Shown: one piece after another, positions 10,298 through 21,508 of the stretch
How positions within the stretch are numbered: the stretch's first letter is position 1
Layout: each line of letters starts with the position of its first letter
Assembly: GCA_020809705.1 (NCBI GenBank)
Contig: CP085828.1
Location: forward strand, 496,001 to 560,000
Length of the DNA: 64,000 nucleotides
Origin: Calonectria ilicicola
Taxonomy: Eukaryota; Ascomycota; Sordariomycetes; Hypocreales; Nectriaceae
Direction: 5' to 3'
Notes under the pieces: model-generated
What the model saw: only the letters and a program-made list of their open reading frames with translations
Databases searched by the model: none
Told to the model about the DNA's origin: nothing
Program-made: the position numbers and the translations under genes

Positions 10298-10717
10298 GGT
10301 CTGGCAAGCTTAAAAGTTGTTTGAGTAGACGAATGAGAAAAAGAATAAATAACAGAACCAATAGTTCCGAAGTTAATTTGATCGGGTATAATACATTCTC
10401 GGAGATAAATAAGTTCACTGGCGGAATGTTGCCGCACTATTGACTCGGCATGGGCCCAGGCTCCGGGTTTTCGCTGGCTGTTCTTTTCGTAGACCGCTTC
10501 AAATAACAAAAGGAAGCCACTGGCCGGTAAATGACCGAACTTTTCTCACAAATACCTCGGCTTTGCTCCGAGATTGAAGCAGCTGGTCTGGTGCTCATGT
10601 TGAAGAGATTCATTCTAGTCGCGGCAGGACACAATATAATATGTATGAAAGAGAAATCTGATTTCAAAAGGAACTGGTAATTGGTTGATAAAAGTGAGAT
10701 TAACATTTTATGGAGCT
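10298..10717. other. Intergenic, promoter of the dihydroxyacetone kinase gene
   Basis: About 420 nt with no gene visible. It carries the strong CTCGG-N7-CCGAG palindrome at 10556-10572. Confidence 0.5.
10556..10572. promoter_or_regulatory. CTCGG-N7-CCGAG palindrome
   Basis: A perfect 5+5 palindrome with a 7-nt spacer, about 146 nt upstream of the kinase ATG. It is identical in its half-sites to the one at 19325-19341. Confidence 0.55.
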
Positions 10718-12789
10718 ATGACGGGAAGAAACCAATCTATTTGTTCTGACGGCGAGACCGCGCTCAGGGATGCGGTCCATGGCCTAGTCTCGCTTCACCC
10801 TTCCTTGTTATTCAATGAAGAGCATAGAGGCAAGATGAAATCAATCTAAGATTCGATTAAATTCACTAACAAAGCATAGTGGTTTATCGCAATTCCAAAG
10901 ATCGACAGAACCGTGTTACTCTTCTTAGTGGAGGTCAGTCTACTATCACTTCAGGGTGCAATGGGGCAGCGCTGGAGTACTCCTTCCGCCTTTCCCTCTA
11001 TTTTTCTTTTTTTTCGCCAAAAGTTCTCATATGCTTTTGTAATACTAACATACTAAAGGTGGCTCTGGTCATGAACCCGCCCATGCAGGATATGTAGGAC
11101 ATGGTCTTCTCGATGCTGCCGTCTGCGGAGCTGTATTTGCTTCACCGAATGCGCTGCAAATTGAGAATGGACTGAAACTTATTGAATCACCAAAAGGAAT
11201 TTTGGTCATTGTCAAGAATTACACTGGCGACAAATTGAACTTCAACCTAGCAGCGGAGAGGTTTCGCTTCACCTCCCGGACCCCACTTCGACTGGTGGTT
11301 GTCGCTGACGACGTATCTATTGGTCGTAAAAAGTCAGGTCTAGTTGGAAGACGCGGTCTTGCTGGTACCGTGTTGGTTCACAAAATCGCAGGTGCTGCAT
11401 CAGATAGCGGCTTTGAGCTTAATGATATTGCCGACACAGTTGAGTTTGCTATTCGCAATATGGGCACTATTGGCATTGGACTTGATTCTTGCAGTATGCC
11501 TGGACAAGTTCAAAATTCGCGACTTCAGCCAGACGAACTTGAGATTGGCATTGGGATTCATAATGAGCCCGGAAGTCGGCGAGTTCAGCCACGGCCAAGC
11601 TTGTCAGAATTGGTGAAGGAAATGATCCAGGCGCTCTTGGACCAGAGTGACGCTGACCGAAATTATATCGAAAGTCACCCAACTCCAGAGAACCACGACG
11701 TTGTTCTTTTGATGAACAATCTAGGGGGATTGTCTACACTGGAAATAACAGCCGCCACGGGCGAGGTTGTTGCCCAGCTACTATCTAACTACAACATCAG
11801 ACCTTCACGCATTTACAGCGGTACCTTCTTGTCTGCATTAAACGGGCCAGGTTTCAGTATTACCCTGCTATCACTTCCCAAGGATAAACCTGTTTCTGGC
11901 CGAATACTGCAATGGTTGGATGCCCCGACAGATGCTTTGGGTTGGTCAAGTCGTATATCAACAGAGACCTGGGAAGCAGGTCCTACTTTGTTGAACGAGC
12001 AAAATACACAATCAACCAACTTGAATCCAGATGAAAACACTTCAAACATCCCTGAAATTCCTTGTAGGACTTCCGCTACTATTTCTTACATGTTATCCGG
12101 CCACTAACCAAGATATAGGTGATCCAACATTCTTCACCAACATCGCCAAGTCTGCGCATGCATCACTTGTCACTGAAGAACCGGAGATAACTCGCATGGA
12201 TAGTATTTTGGGTGATGGAGACTGTGGTACAACTCTCCTTAGTGGATCTGGGGCGATTGTTGCGGCCCTAGATGAAGGAACCATTAATGCCAGCAACCTT
12301 TCTCAAGGAATCATGGACGTGGCAAACGTCCTCTGCCGCAGCATGGGAGGAACATCGGGTGCCCTGTACTCCGTCTTCTTCACTGGCCTCGCGTCTGCAG
12401 TTTGCAGTAGGGCGGATGCACAGCAAGATTTTGGGTTTCAGGACCTTGCCAAGGCTAGCGAATCTGCATTGGACAGCTTGCAAAAGGTCACTGCGGCTCG
12501 GGTAGGAGACAGAACTATGATGGATGCTCTCATCCCCTTCATCACTGCTTTATCCACAGCCGAGGGAGCACCTTTGCAGATCCTTGAGCAAGCTGTGGCT
12601 GCTGCCGATGCCGGATGCCAAGGCACACGGAATATTGAAAGCAAATTTGGTCGTAGCACCTACGTTGGAGCTACGGAGACCTCCGGTACGACAGGGAACG
12701 GAATTCCGGATCCTGGGGCGTGTGGTGTGGTTGCTATTGTGACCGGCATATTGAATGCACTTCGGGCGTCAGGCAACAAGCAGGTATAA
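10718..12789 (+). CDS. Dihydroxyacetone (ketotriose/ketotetrose) kinase, fused DhaK-DhaL
   Basis: Four exons (10718-10829, 10880-10933, 11059-12063, 12119-12789) give 613 aa, the size of single-chain ATP-dependent Dak proteins. The DhaK domain carries LLSGGGSGHEPAHAGYVG, IVKNYTGD and GIHNEPG, whose His near residue 223 forms the hemiaminal with the ketose. The DhaL domain starts near residue 392 and has the metal/ATP motif ILGDGDCGTT near 421-427, RSMGGTSG and KFGRSTYVG. The first intron uses a GC donor (G|GCAAGA ... TAG), which restores the expected EEHRVVYR junction. The enzyme phosphorylates dihydroxyacetone or related C3-C4 ketoses. With the class II aldolase and Ldh2-type enzyme in the same cluster it probably acts in a pathway for an unusual sugar or polyol rather than only in glycerol metabolism (inference). 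Confidence 0.92.
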
Positions 12790-13303
12790 ATTAGAGGGAG
12801 AATTAATAAACCCCGATTTTTCTTCCATCTGGTATTTTGCAAAACAATGGACCACTTTAATTTAATCTGCAGATGTAGCATCGTATTCTTTGGTGTTGTC
12901 ATGATGGCAACATCTTGCAAGACTTGCTGGCGCTTAGTGTGGCATGGTGGAGTTCTTGAGCAGCAGTCAGCCATCTCGCGCTTTCTGCTCCCACCACGCT
13001 GCTGGTTCTAGGCCTTTGCCTTGCCCTCAAGTTTGTCCTGAACATTACGGTCAGTGCCATGGAATTACCTAATAGTTGACGCCACATGATTAAATCTGAA
13101 ACCCAATTGAAAAGGCCAGCCAGCCATCGCAAAATTGCACTTCGTCAAGCCAGAGATCCACTCGGCCAAATGCCGATGCAGGCTCGGCTTTAGCCGATAA
13201 CCTGGCTTGCTCACCGATGCTTGAAGAAGTCTCATAATGAGGACAAGCCCAATCATCTCAGCGGGAGAAATGCACATTGAGGAACCAGGAACCTATATGC
13301 AAC
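12790..13303. other. Intergenic, promoter of the ATP-grasp gene
   Basis: About 510 nt with no gene visible. Two cluster-type palindromes lie at 13162-13176 and 13184-13197. Confidence 0.5.
13162..13197. promoter_or_regulatory. Tandem TCGG-N7-CCGA and TCGG-N6-CCGA palindromes
   Basis: TCGG 13162-13165 with CCGA 13173-13176 (N7) and TCGG 13184-13187 with CCGA 13194-13197 (N6), two sites 7 nt apart and 107-142 nt upstream of the ATG at 13304. Confidence 0.55.
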
Positions 13304-14626
13304 ATGGCAACTCTTAGCCGATACCTGTGCAAGTCCAGCATTTCCCACGTGCATGGCATTCGCACTGCACTGGCGAGCCCCCTTGCGGCATCCTTGTCCA
13401 GTGGCCGCGCCACTAGCTATCGATGGTTCTCCACACCCAGCGGCCCTCGTGTCGCTGTGCTGTATCAAGCGATTGAGCCTCCGATAATCGACGGCACTCG
13501 CAAGCCCATGAAGCCAGGAGGTGCGTTTTTCATACGAGCTAATCCAAATTTGATCTAATAGAGTGATTAGGCTACCAGGATTCAGGCGCTGACATCGCTT
13601 ACAACTTGAGCCAATGTGAAGGCATTGACGTCCTTTGCCCGGCTTCAAACCCCGATCCAGCCAAGCATGAAGGTTGGGCTTTCCCAGACAACGAGGATGG
13701 TATTATGCAGGCCATCGACAAAGGCGCCACGCATCTCTGGGCAAACACTATACTATTTGCCTCGCATCCGCTTCAAACATCCTCACGCATTGGCAACCAC
13801 TCCGACCTCCGAGTCGTCGGCCAGGGTCCGCTGGTAGTAGAAAAATATGACGACAAGGATTATGTTAACAAGCTTCTACGGAAAACTGGACGGTTCACCA
13901 TGCCTAAAGCTTGGTCCATACGGCCAGATGAACATTTGCCAAGTGATCTAGAAGAATCATCATTTCCTGTTGTTGCCAAACCCTCTCGAGGACGTGGTAG
14001 CCATGGTGTCAAGGTGTGCCACAACTCTAACGAGCTTGCATCTCACGTGGAGGCACTACGCAAGGAAGGGCTGAATGCCATCATCATTGAAGAGTTCCTT
14101 GGCGGCGAGGAGGCGACAGTTACCGTCATGCCTCGCACTGCTGACCGAGATTACTGGTCTCTGCCGATTGTCTCTCGGTTCAATCACGCCGATGGCATCG
14201 CACCTTACAATGGGGTTGTCGCAGTCACTGCTAATTCCAGAGCCGTCGTGGGTTCAAGCGACCCAGCATATGGGGCAGTTGCAAAGGAATGTGAAGATAT
14301 TGCACGACTACTAGGGTTGACAGCTCCCATCCGAATTGATGTTCGACGATTTCGAGAGGGATCAAAATTTGCATTGTTTGATGTGAATATGAAGCCGGTG
14401 AGTTTAAAAGTGGCCAGTCGGCGACTGTAAACACGAAGTGACTAACTTGGCCGTTCAATAGAACATGACTGGCCCTGGCCGCCCTGGACGAGATGATCAA
14501 GCGAGTCTGACTTTGATGGCAGCTGCTGCTTTGGGCTGGGATTATAAAACATTATTGAAGAACATTTTGGGGACATCTGCCACATTAGAAGCCCTGAGAG
14601 CGCTTCAAGCAGTCAAAAGTAATTAA
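13304..14626 (+). CDS. ATP-grasp ligase, D-alanine-D-alanine ligase-like, predicted organellar
   Basis: Three exons (13304-13520, 13571-14397, 14462-14626) encode 402 aa. The first ~45 residues are rich in Arg, Ser and Ala without acidic residues and look like a mitochondrial presequence. The body follows the D-Ala-D-Ala ligase/ATP-grasp layout: an N-terminal domain beginning RVAVLYQ, the central ATP-binding segment FPVVAKPSRGRGSHGVKV, IIIEEFLGGEEATVTVMP, and a C-terminal metal-binding RIDVRRF...ALFDVNMKPNMTGPGR, where the Asp and Asn ligands of Mg are kept across the last splice site. Such enzymes join a carboxylate to an amine or thiol through an acyl phosphate; fungi have no peptidoglycan, so the substrate is unknown. 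Its promoter carries two cluster-type palindromes, which ties it to the catabolic set. Confidence 0.83.
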
Positions 14627-15271
14627 AGTCCTGATTCAGATCTAGATCATTAACATTAGACAAGACAAGGCATGCATCAAACAGCACATTTACGATAGAC
14701 ATTTATACCAGCTATGTTTATGGGAAGGAAATATACTTGTATTTCTCTCTACTTTTCTCCTTTATCCAACTTTCTGTCAATTGCCTCACGTACTCCATCT
14801 AGAGCCTCATCGTCAGCCTTGTGCACCCGGCTGATTCTCGGACTCTGACAGCCATCTCATTCTCAGGCTCCAACTCGTTGGGATCCCCCCACATCCTTGC
14901 TCATGGATTAGGCCGCTACTAACAAGCTTAACTTTGTTTACTCATGAGAAGTGGTTTCTATCGGACCGCAGATCCCTCTCTGTCAGACTGGCATGATATC
15001 ATGCGAGTACCAACGCCTGCTATGGACCGTTTCAGGTCAGATTTAATAACGTCATGACTTTTGTGCCACCTGTAAGAAATGTGTGAATCTACAATGACGT
15101 CAGGGTGTCGGGCACCAAAATCCCCAAACCCCGCAAAACCTCCAGCTCCATCATCACCTATTTTTAGACCTTGTTCCTGCCGCTTCTATTTTGCCCTCGC
15201 TTGAAACCCCCTCTTTTGCTTCTGTATCTTTCACTCGGTCCCGCCTACCAAACAGACCGCTATCGCTCATC
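14627..15271. other. Intergenic between ATP-grasp and SMP-C2 genes
   Basis: About 645 nt. C/T-rich tracts upstream of 15272 look like a fungal housekeeping-type promoter. No cluster-type palindrome was found. Confidence 0.45.
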
Positions 15272-16931
15272 ATGGCTTCTCTTGTCGACACTTTGACTGC
15301 CTCTGGAGGCACAGAATCCGCAGGTTAGACGCTTCGCTCCCAGTCTCTCTCTACCTTCACTATTCTACAACCTCAATTCTAAAGCCACTTCCCCGACGAG
15401 AGAGGGTAATGTCACTCACATTTGATAAGGCTTTCTCAACACCATTATCGCCCAGTTATGGCCCAACATCAACGTCGCCGGCGGCCAAATGGTCAAGCAG
15501 ATAGTCGAGCCCATGCTAGCTTCCATGCTCCCCGGTCCCCTCTCAACGCTACGCTTTGTGAAGCTCGACTTTGGCCCCATTCCCATCCAACTCTCCAACG
15601 TAGAGGTTCACAAGACCGAACTCCAAGGCATCAAACTGGACATGGACTTGGACTGGAATGGCCAGTGTGATATTGAACTCGAAGGCAACATGGTGCCCAG
15701 AGTGGTGAATACCCACTATCTTCCGCCAACGCATTTCGCTCCCTGTGTCTCACTAATGGTCGATTTATTAGGGAATCGAGCACGTAAAATTGAAGGGAAG
15801 ACTATCGGTCTTGCTCTGTCCCTTGACAAACATTATCCCTTTGGTATGACCTCCCGCCGGGTCAATTTGTGCTCTGACACTAATACCAAACGTCAATAGA
15901 TTGGAGCCGCCCAGATCGCATTCATCAACCCGCCGACCCTTGAACTTGACTTCACTGACGCAGCCAACATTGCCGACTTTTCCCTGATAGACAAGGCTGT
16001 CCGCAAGGTCATTCTCAATATCATTGCTTCTATGGCGGTCCTGCCCAACCGCTTCCTCGTCAAGCTTGACGCGACCAATGACTGGTTCAAAACCTTTCAA
16101 CATCACCACGGTGTCATTCGCCTCACGATTGACACCGCTACCAACATAACTGGCCCAAAGAAAAATGGTGCCAAGCGACTACTAGATAAGCTCATCAAAG
16201 ACATTCCTGACTGCTTTTGCATAGTCAACGTCGGTGCGGAAGAGGAGTGGCGTACCTCAACCAAGAAAAACACTCACAATCCGACGTGGAACGAAACACA
16301 CGACTTCCTCGTGACAGATTATGAACAATGCATCACAATTGATGTGGATGACGACGACATTGGCAGTGACGATGACGTTGGAATTGCTACCACAACAGTC
16401 AAGGAGATTCTTTTGGCTGGTGGGACCCAAGAGCTCAATCTTGTCCACAAGGGCCAGCCCACCGGAAGCAAGCTAACAGTGCATGCCAAATTCTATAACT
16501 TTATTAGTGATTCCAACAGTATTTCGGCTGAAAGCCAAGGCGAGGGCCAAATTTGTGGGCTTGCTTCTGTGCTCATTGCTGGTGTCGCCGGACTAACAGG
16601 TCAACGCGACGAGCTCAACCCTAGTGTCAAGGTATCATGGGGCGACAAGGAGTTTGTCACGCCTGCCAAGACTTACAGCCCTGGGATGGACATTTTCAAC
16701 CCAGCTTTTGATACGGCCTTCAGGTTCCCCATCACGGCCGACATGATTGCTGATCCGCCAAGTTTTCAGCTAACGCTAATGAACGGAACGCAAAAATCGG
16801 GAAGCTACGAGATTCCGTTTGCAAACGTAGCAGGTGCTCAGGGTATGAAGCTCGCGGAGGCATTTGACGTAGGATCTGGCGCTACAGTGAGGGCTCAGGT
16901 TTCAGTTCGCGGATTACGACTGGCCAAGTGA
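15272..16931 (+). CDS. SMP-domain plus C2-domain protein (tricalbin/E-Syt-like, no membrane anchor)
   Basis: Four exons (15272-15323, 15430-15704, 15772-15843, 15900-16931) give 476 aa. Residues about 18-195 match the synaptotagmin-like mitochondrial lipid-binding (SMP) fold: FLNTIIAQLWPNINV, KQIVEPMLASMLPGPL, LDFGPIPIQLSNVEV, LDMDLDWNG and a C-terminal LPNRFLVKL. A C2 domain follows (about 205-335: RLTIDTATNI, NPTWNETHDF, and an Asp-rich IDVDDDDIGSDDDVG loop), then a second C2-like domain. SMP domains carry lipids at membrane contact sites. Tricalbins have an N-terminal membrane hairpin; none is seen here, so the protein is probably soluble or recruited by its C2 domains. It has no cluster-type promoter palindrome and may be a bystander gene. 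Confidence 0.85.
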
Positions 16932-17263
16932 TTTGGAGGGAAGAAATATGTCTTTAAGCACTAAAATATGTCATGGTGGGCAAAATTGACCAGTGTGGAC
17001 CCAAACAAGCAGAGAGTTGACTGGCATGGAAAGAGCACGCGTTTATAATTTAAATTGACATTCAATGTTCTTCAAATTACTTCAAAGCACCGAATAACGA
17101 TCTCATGATCCCGATAATTTGTCTAGACAGACATCATGCTGCTAGAAATAACACAATCTCCACCAACCATGCCAACCAAGCGTTCGTTTTAGAGAGGAAC
17201 CTGTTTTTGTCGACATACTTGAACAAGCCCAGCTCTTCGTAGAAAGTTCTTAGGATGCAAAAT
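16932..17263. other. Convergent 3' intergenic region
   Basis: About 330 nt between the 3' ends of the SMP-C2 and permease genes. It is AT-rich and nothing further is seen. Confidence 0.45.
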
Positions 17264-18937
17264 TTAGGTGATGTAGCGGAAAGCTGCTCTCCTTGTTGCG
17301 CGTTCCTCCTCGGACAGACCCTGTACCTTGGATTGAGCCTCGCCCTTCATGACATCTGCAACATCTGCACCAGAGTCAAGCTTTTTGTTTGCGCGCTGAA
17401 GGATGATACGCATAAACAGGGCAAGTAAAATGACACCCAGTGCAAATGCCGAGTTGACAGTCATGGCCAAAACGTAGCGTGGTGCGGCAGTGTCCGGGTA
17501 CAAATAGGCTGTCCAAACCTACAGATTATCAGTTAGTTCATTCATGTTTCTTAAGAATTGCTAAATAGCATACCTGAGAAATGTTTCCAAACGCATTCAC
17601 AAAGGCGACAGCTGCGGCTCTCTTAATTCTGGGTCTTAGCATCGTCTTTTGCGTCCAGGCCAAAACCACGGCATTAGCACCATGGCCACCACCAACCATG
17701 AGCATCATGGCAAAGTATCTTGCTCCAACATTCAACGTAGAAGCACCAACAACAAAGCCGATAATTGCGAGTGCCAGAGGCCACATTACGTGGAAAGAGG
17801 AGTTATTGAGGCGGTCTGCGGACCAATTGTTGACAATCGAAAAGATGAGGCCAAGAATGTATGGTGGTGCGGTGAGAAGCAATGTGTTGACTCGGCTGTA
17901 CCCGAGCGTCTTGACAACTGAAGGGAAGAAATTCGATGTAGCTGCAGCCACCTGAAGGCAAAAGAACATTGCCGCAAACACGTACATGCGCCAGTCCTTG
18001 AAGGCAATCTTGAAACCGTAGTTCCAGTTTTCGTCATCTTCATCGACCTGGCCGGCGTCCTTAATCAGTCGCCACTCTGCAACCGCACGTTCAGTTGGGC
18101 TCAGCCATCTTGTAGTGGAAGGCCAGTCTGGGAGCACGACAGCCGAGCAAAGAGCAATGAAAATGGTTATCGAGCCCTCGATGAGGAACAGCCACCGCCA
18201 AGACTCAAGGCCTCGTGCGCCTTCAAGACCATGCTGGATGCCTGCTCCAATGAGTCCGGAAAAGGCACTGCCGAGCTGTGTTGCGGAGAAGAGGATAGCG
18301 CTGCGAAGACCCATCTCCGATCGCTTATACCAGGAAGAGATCAAGAAAAGGGCACCCGCTGGAAATATTGTTAGTATTTGATGGAGCAAGTGAATATAGT
18401 TCAAACTTACGATAGAATGCAGCTTCAACAAATCCCAGGAAAAAACGACAAGCATAAAGGCCTGGGGCACTCTTTACAACACCAGTTAAAGTCGAAATGA
18501 GACCCCAAAGTGCCATGCACCCAGGCAGATAGACAGATGGTCGCAATTGAGCCAAAAAGATATTGGATGGGATTTGCATCAAGACATAGCCGACAAACAG
18601 AATAGCAACGGCTGTTGCATATTGTTTCGCAGACATGTTCAATGAATCATCAATCCCTGCGACCTTGGCTGCCGCAATATTGTTCTGTTTACGCGTCAGA
18701 CTGATAAACCTAGACAGTAGCAAGGATTCATACCCTGTCCAAATAATTCATGACAAAGATGATCCAGACGGAAAGGAGCAACCGAAGATCAAGCTTTTTC
18801 TTGAGCTTCTTTTCGGCGTCGAGAAACTCTTCCTCTGACATGTTTTGGGCCAAGGCCAGACGATTCTGATCGTCAAGGCTTTGTGTTTCTTCCATGTCGA
18901 CCTTGACCTTGTCGTCTGCCGGATCTTTGGAAGACAT
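17264..18937 (-). CDS. MFS anion:cation symporter, Dal5/Tna1 (allantoate/nicotinate permease) family
   Basis: Four exons on the minus strand (18734-18937, 18411-18684, 17574-18358, 17264-17518) encode 505 aa. A charged N-terminal tail is followed by the conserved LRLLLSVWIIFVMNYLDR first membrane segment, LFVGYVLMQIPSN, GLISTLTGVV, RFFLGFVEAAFYPGALFLISSWYKRSEMGLR and a central loop with LPDWPSTTRWLSPTERAVAEWRL, all typical of the ACS family; twelve membrane segments are expected. Members import organic anions such as allantoate, nicotinate, pantothenate, tartrate or sugar acids. It shares the 640-nt region upstream of 18937 with the Dabb gene and a perfect CTCGG-N7-CCGAG palindrome. It is the most likely importer for the substrate of the cluster, presumably an acid (inference). 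Confidence 0.9.
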
Positions 18938-19576
18938 GTTGATCTGGGATGCGAGATCAAAGTATAAGACTCAATGAGGATCAAAAAAGTTTGGGTTTGC
19001 AAATCATTTCATCCAGGAGGGACCGTGCAATATGTACTCGGATCACCACAGCATAGGCGGCAACTGACCTCGTCGCCGCCGCTCTCGGACGCACGAGTAA
19101 AGGGCTGAAAAAACGGCCGTGGCCGACAAAACCCTTGCAAGACTACCTTGGCAATGGCCCAACATCTAAAGCCAACACTATCTCCCCTACCCCAATGTTA
19201 CCCCGGATTTGGCGCCACATGATTAAACGTGGGAAAATAAGGTAAGGTCTGAACGAACTCATCTCATAGCGGGGCCCCGCATTCGTGGACGGAGCGGTCA
19301 AAGCCGGAGGCTGGGGCTTGGAGCTCGGGCTGAAGCCGAGAAGCCCGGAAGATGCCCTAGCAACGATCGGGGTTTTACCGGAATGATAGCAGCCTTGTCT
19401 TACGAAAGGAGTTCAAGATTTCGTTAAGGACAGCTTCTCCAAACTGTTTCCTTTTTTCTCTACATTCTCTAAAATCTTACTTAGCACGCCCAGCCTACGA
19501 CACTCTCGAAGCAACTCGGATCCTTTTCGCCCGTCTCATTTTCAAGCAACCTCGTCTTCTTCAAATTCTCGCAACA
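18938..19576. other. Divergent promoter of permease and Dabb genes
   Basis: About 640 nt, with a GC-rich middle part and many CGG/CCG triplets; the best palindrome is at 19325-19341. Confidence 0.5.
19325..19341. promoter_or_regulatory. CTCGG-N7-CCGAG palindrome in divergent promoter
   Basis: A perfect 5+5 palindrome spaced by 7 nt, about 390 nt from the permease start and 236 nt from the Dabb start. The half-sites are identical to those of the kinase promoter site. Confidence 0.55.
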
Positions 19577-20128
19577 ATGACGATTGTTCATATGGGTTAG
19601 TCAGAACATTCCCTCAATCTTGATTCGTCTTCATGGTGGTTAACGAGAACATGCTTAGTCTTCTTCAAGTTCCGTGCCGACGTTACGAAAGAACACAAAG
19701 ATACGTTTGTACGAGAACTTAAGAAGCTTAAGAACTTGTCTTGTGTTAAAGATAATCGCCTAATTGTTGGAGGTCCCTCTGTGACCGATCCGATTGAAAG
19801 GAGCAAAGGATTCGAATTTGCACTCCTTAGCTTCCATGAGAACCGAGCTGCACTTGATGAATACCAAGCCAGCAAGGAGCACCATTGGTAAGTCGTTTGA
19901 ACTGAATATTGCCGTCGATCTTGGTAATTATCTTGACGGTTAAGTTTCTGTTGCTAATCCTTTTCAAGGGTGACTCAAACTTACATGTTCCCATACAAGG
20001 AGGATCTTTGCCGATTCGACTTTGAGGTCGCACCCGAAGACGAGTACATGTGTGACTTTTCGATGCTTTCTCGCTTAATAGGCATCCATACTCCCGTGGA
20101 GGGAGAGAACCCAGCTGAGTCCGCATGA
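19577..20128 (+). CDS. Stress-responsive A/B-barrel (Dabb) domain protein
   Basis: Three exons (19577-19595, 19659-19887, 19969-20128) give 135 aa. The start MTIVHMVFFKFRADV, with a His-x-Val-x-Phe-Lys-Phe strand, followed by KEHKDTFVRELKKLK and the GFEFALLSFHENRAALDEYQASKEHH segment, is the standard Dabb (PF07876) pattern, covering nearly the whole chain. These small dimeric ferredoxin-like barrels include isomerases, cyclases and proteins of unknown function; the fold is also that of the L-rhamnose/L-fucose mutarotases. The first exon is only 19 nt, which is why simple frame searches miss the start. It shares a palindrome-bearing promoter region with the Dal5-type permease, so a role in the same pathway, perhaps as isomerase or mutarotase, is plausible but unproven. 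Confidence 0.87.
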
Positions 20129-21508
20129 GTCCGACAATCGGAAGTGCAAGACCAGCCTCTGTGATTAAATTGGCCAATATTTGAGGGGTAATACTTTGCG
20201 ATTCTGGGAGCATAAGATTTTATCTAGGGTACGGTCACGTGAGTATTTATATAGACTAAAATTATATAAGAGGCCGCGTATCATACACAGCACCTCTCTT
20301 CTTATCATACAATCCAATCCAACGGTGATTTAATATGGATAAAGTACGATCTTCTAGCCGTGGGGCTTTGGGGCGTGGTTTCACCGCACTCCCAACCCTT
20401 GAACCGTGACAACTTGAGCCACAGAAAAGCTCTCTACGAATTCAATTCATTTTGTTGCGGTCAGTTTTTTTCTTCTTCGGATAATAGGCTATCATATTGG
20501 GAGCAAATGAATAGGATGTAGCATGTGGACTGTAGGCTGTAGGAAGTTTCGTTTCAAACTAAAGGATAATTTGGCATTTCAATTGTCTTGGATCAATAAT
20601 AAATAAAATGAAGTAGGAGAGCATAAATAATTATTTATTATTTCGTTTATTTTACATCCCCACAATGTTCGCAGCGTCGGTTTGGATCGAAACTCCTTGC
20701 AAACCGCTGTGAAATGTTCCCCGCTATTTCGACCAAGTCTTCATCTCAGCTTCTCCACCTCATTGGCCAACCATGATGAATAAAGCAGGCTATGACGAAC
20801 GCAACATGTCCTAACTAATTGCACAACGCCCCTCCAAAAATGATATTTGACTAAAATTCGATGTGTGGTATATTTTCTCAATGATAGCGGCCCGATTATG
20901 TGCTCATGGTGGAGTAAGGGTCAAGATTAATGAGATGAAGCGGCTCCTAATGATCACCAGCTATCTGCTCTGCATGTGTGAAGATAAACCGTGAATGGAT
21001 GTTGCATTTGCCGGAAGCCTTGCTTCTAATATTTCCGGCAGATGTATTTATCCCGCCTCGGGCCGTTTGGTGCTCATTATGGCGATTGGGGAATATCCCT
21101 CACCCCACTTCCCAGGGGTTCATCCCACGTCGACGTGTTATAAGGTTTGCGAGCCATATTGGGAAGGTGATCCGCGAACATGAACCATCTCTAACACCTC
21201 AGAATCTCTGTTTTGCCCCCAGCACTTAGTTGAGGCCAAGCCGTTTTAGACGGTCGGTGTTCTGCTGCCAGGCCGACACGTAATCGCTGTGATTGAACAA
21301 TGGCGAGGTTACTTGTTGATGGAATCCACATTGTTCCATTTAATTCATCATCGACCGGAAATACGGCAACGATTGTCGATACTTGATAGATAGGCCATTA
21401 GAATATGTCTCCCATTGTCACCCTGATGAAGTCCCAGAGTATTTATTGTTGGTCATTCTCCGCCAACTTCTTACCCATGAACCCAAACATTCATCTTATA
21501 TTCTGCCC
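20129..21508. other. Long AT-rich intergenic region
   Basis: About 1.4 kb without a supported gene. It contains a perfect 12-nt AT-only inverted repeat (20595-20606 with 20631-20642). Two short frames at 20978-21229 overlap and show no family features. Confidence 0.45.
20595..20642. repeat. AT-only inverted repeat, 12-nt arms
   Basis: AATAATAAATAA at 20595-20606 and its exact reverse complement at 20631-20642, separated by 24 nt. It could form a hairpin, but such AT repeats also arise by chance in AT-rich spacers. Confidence 0.5.
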
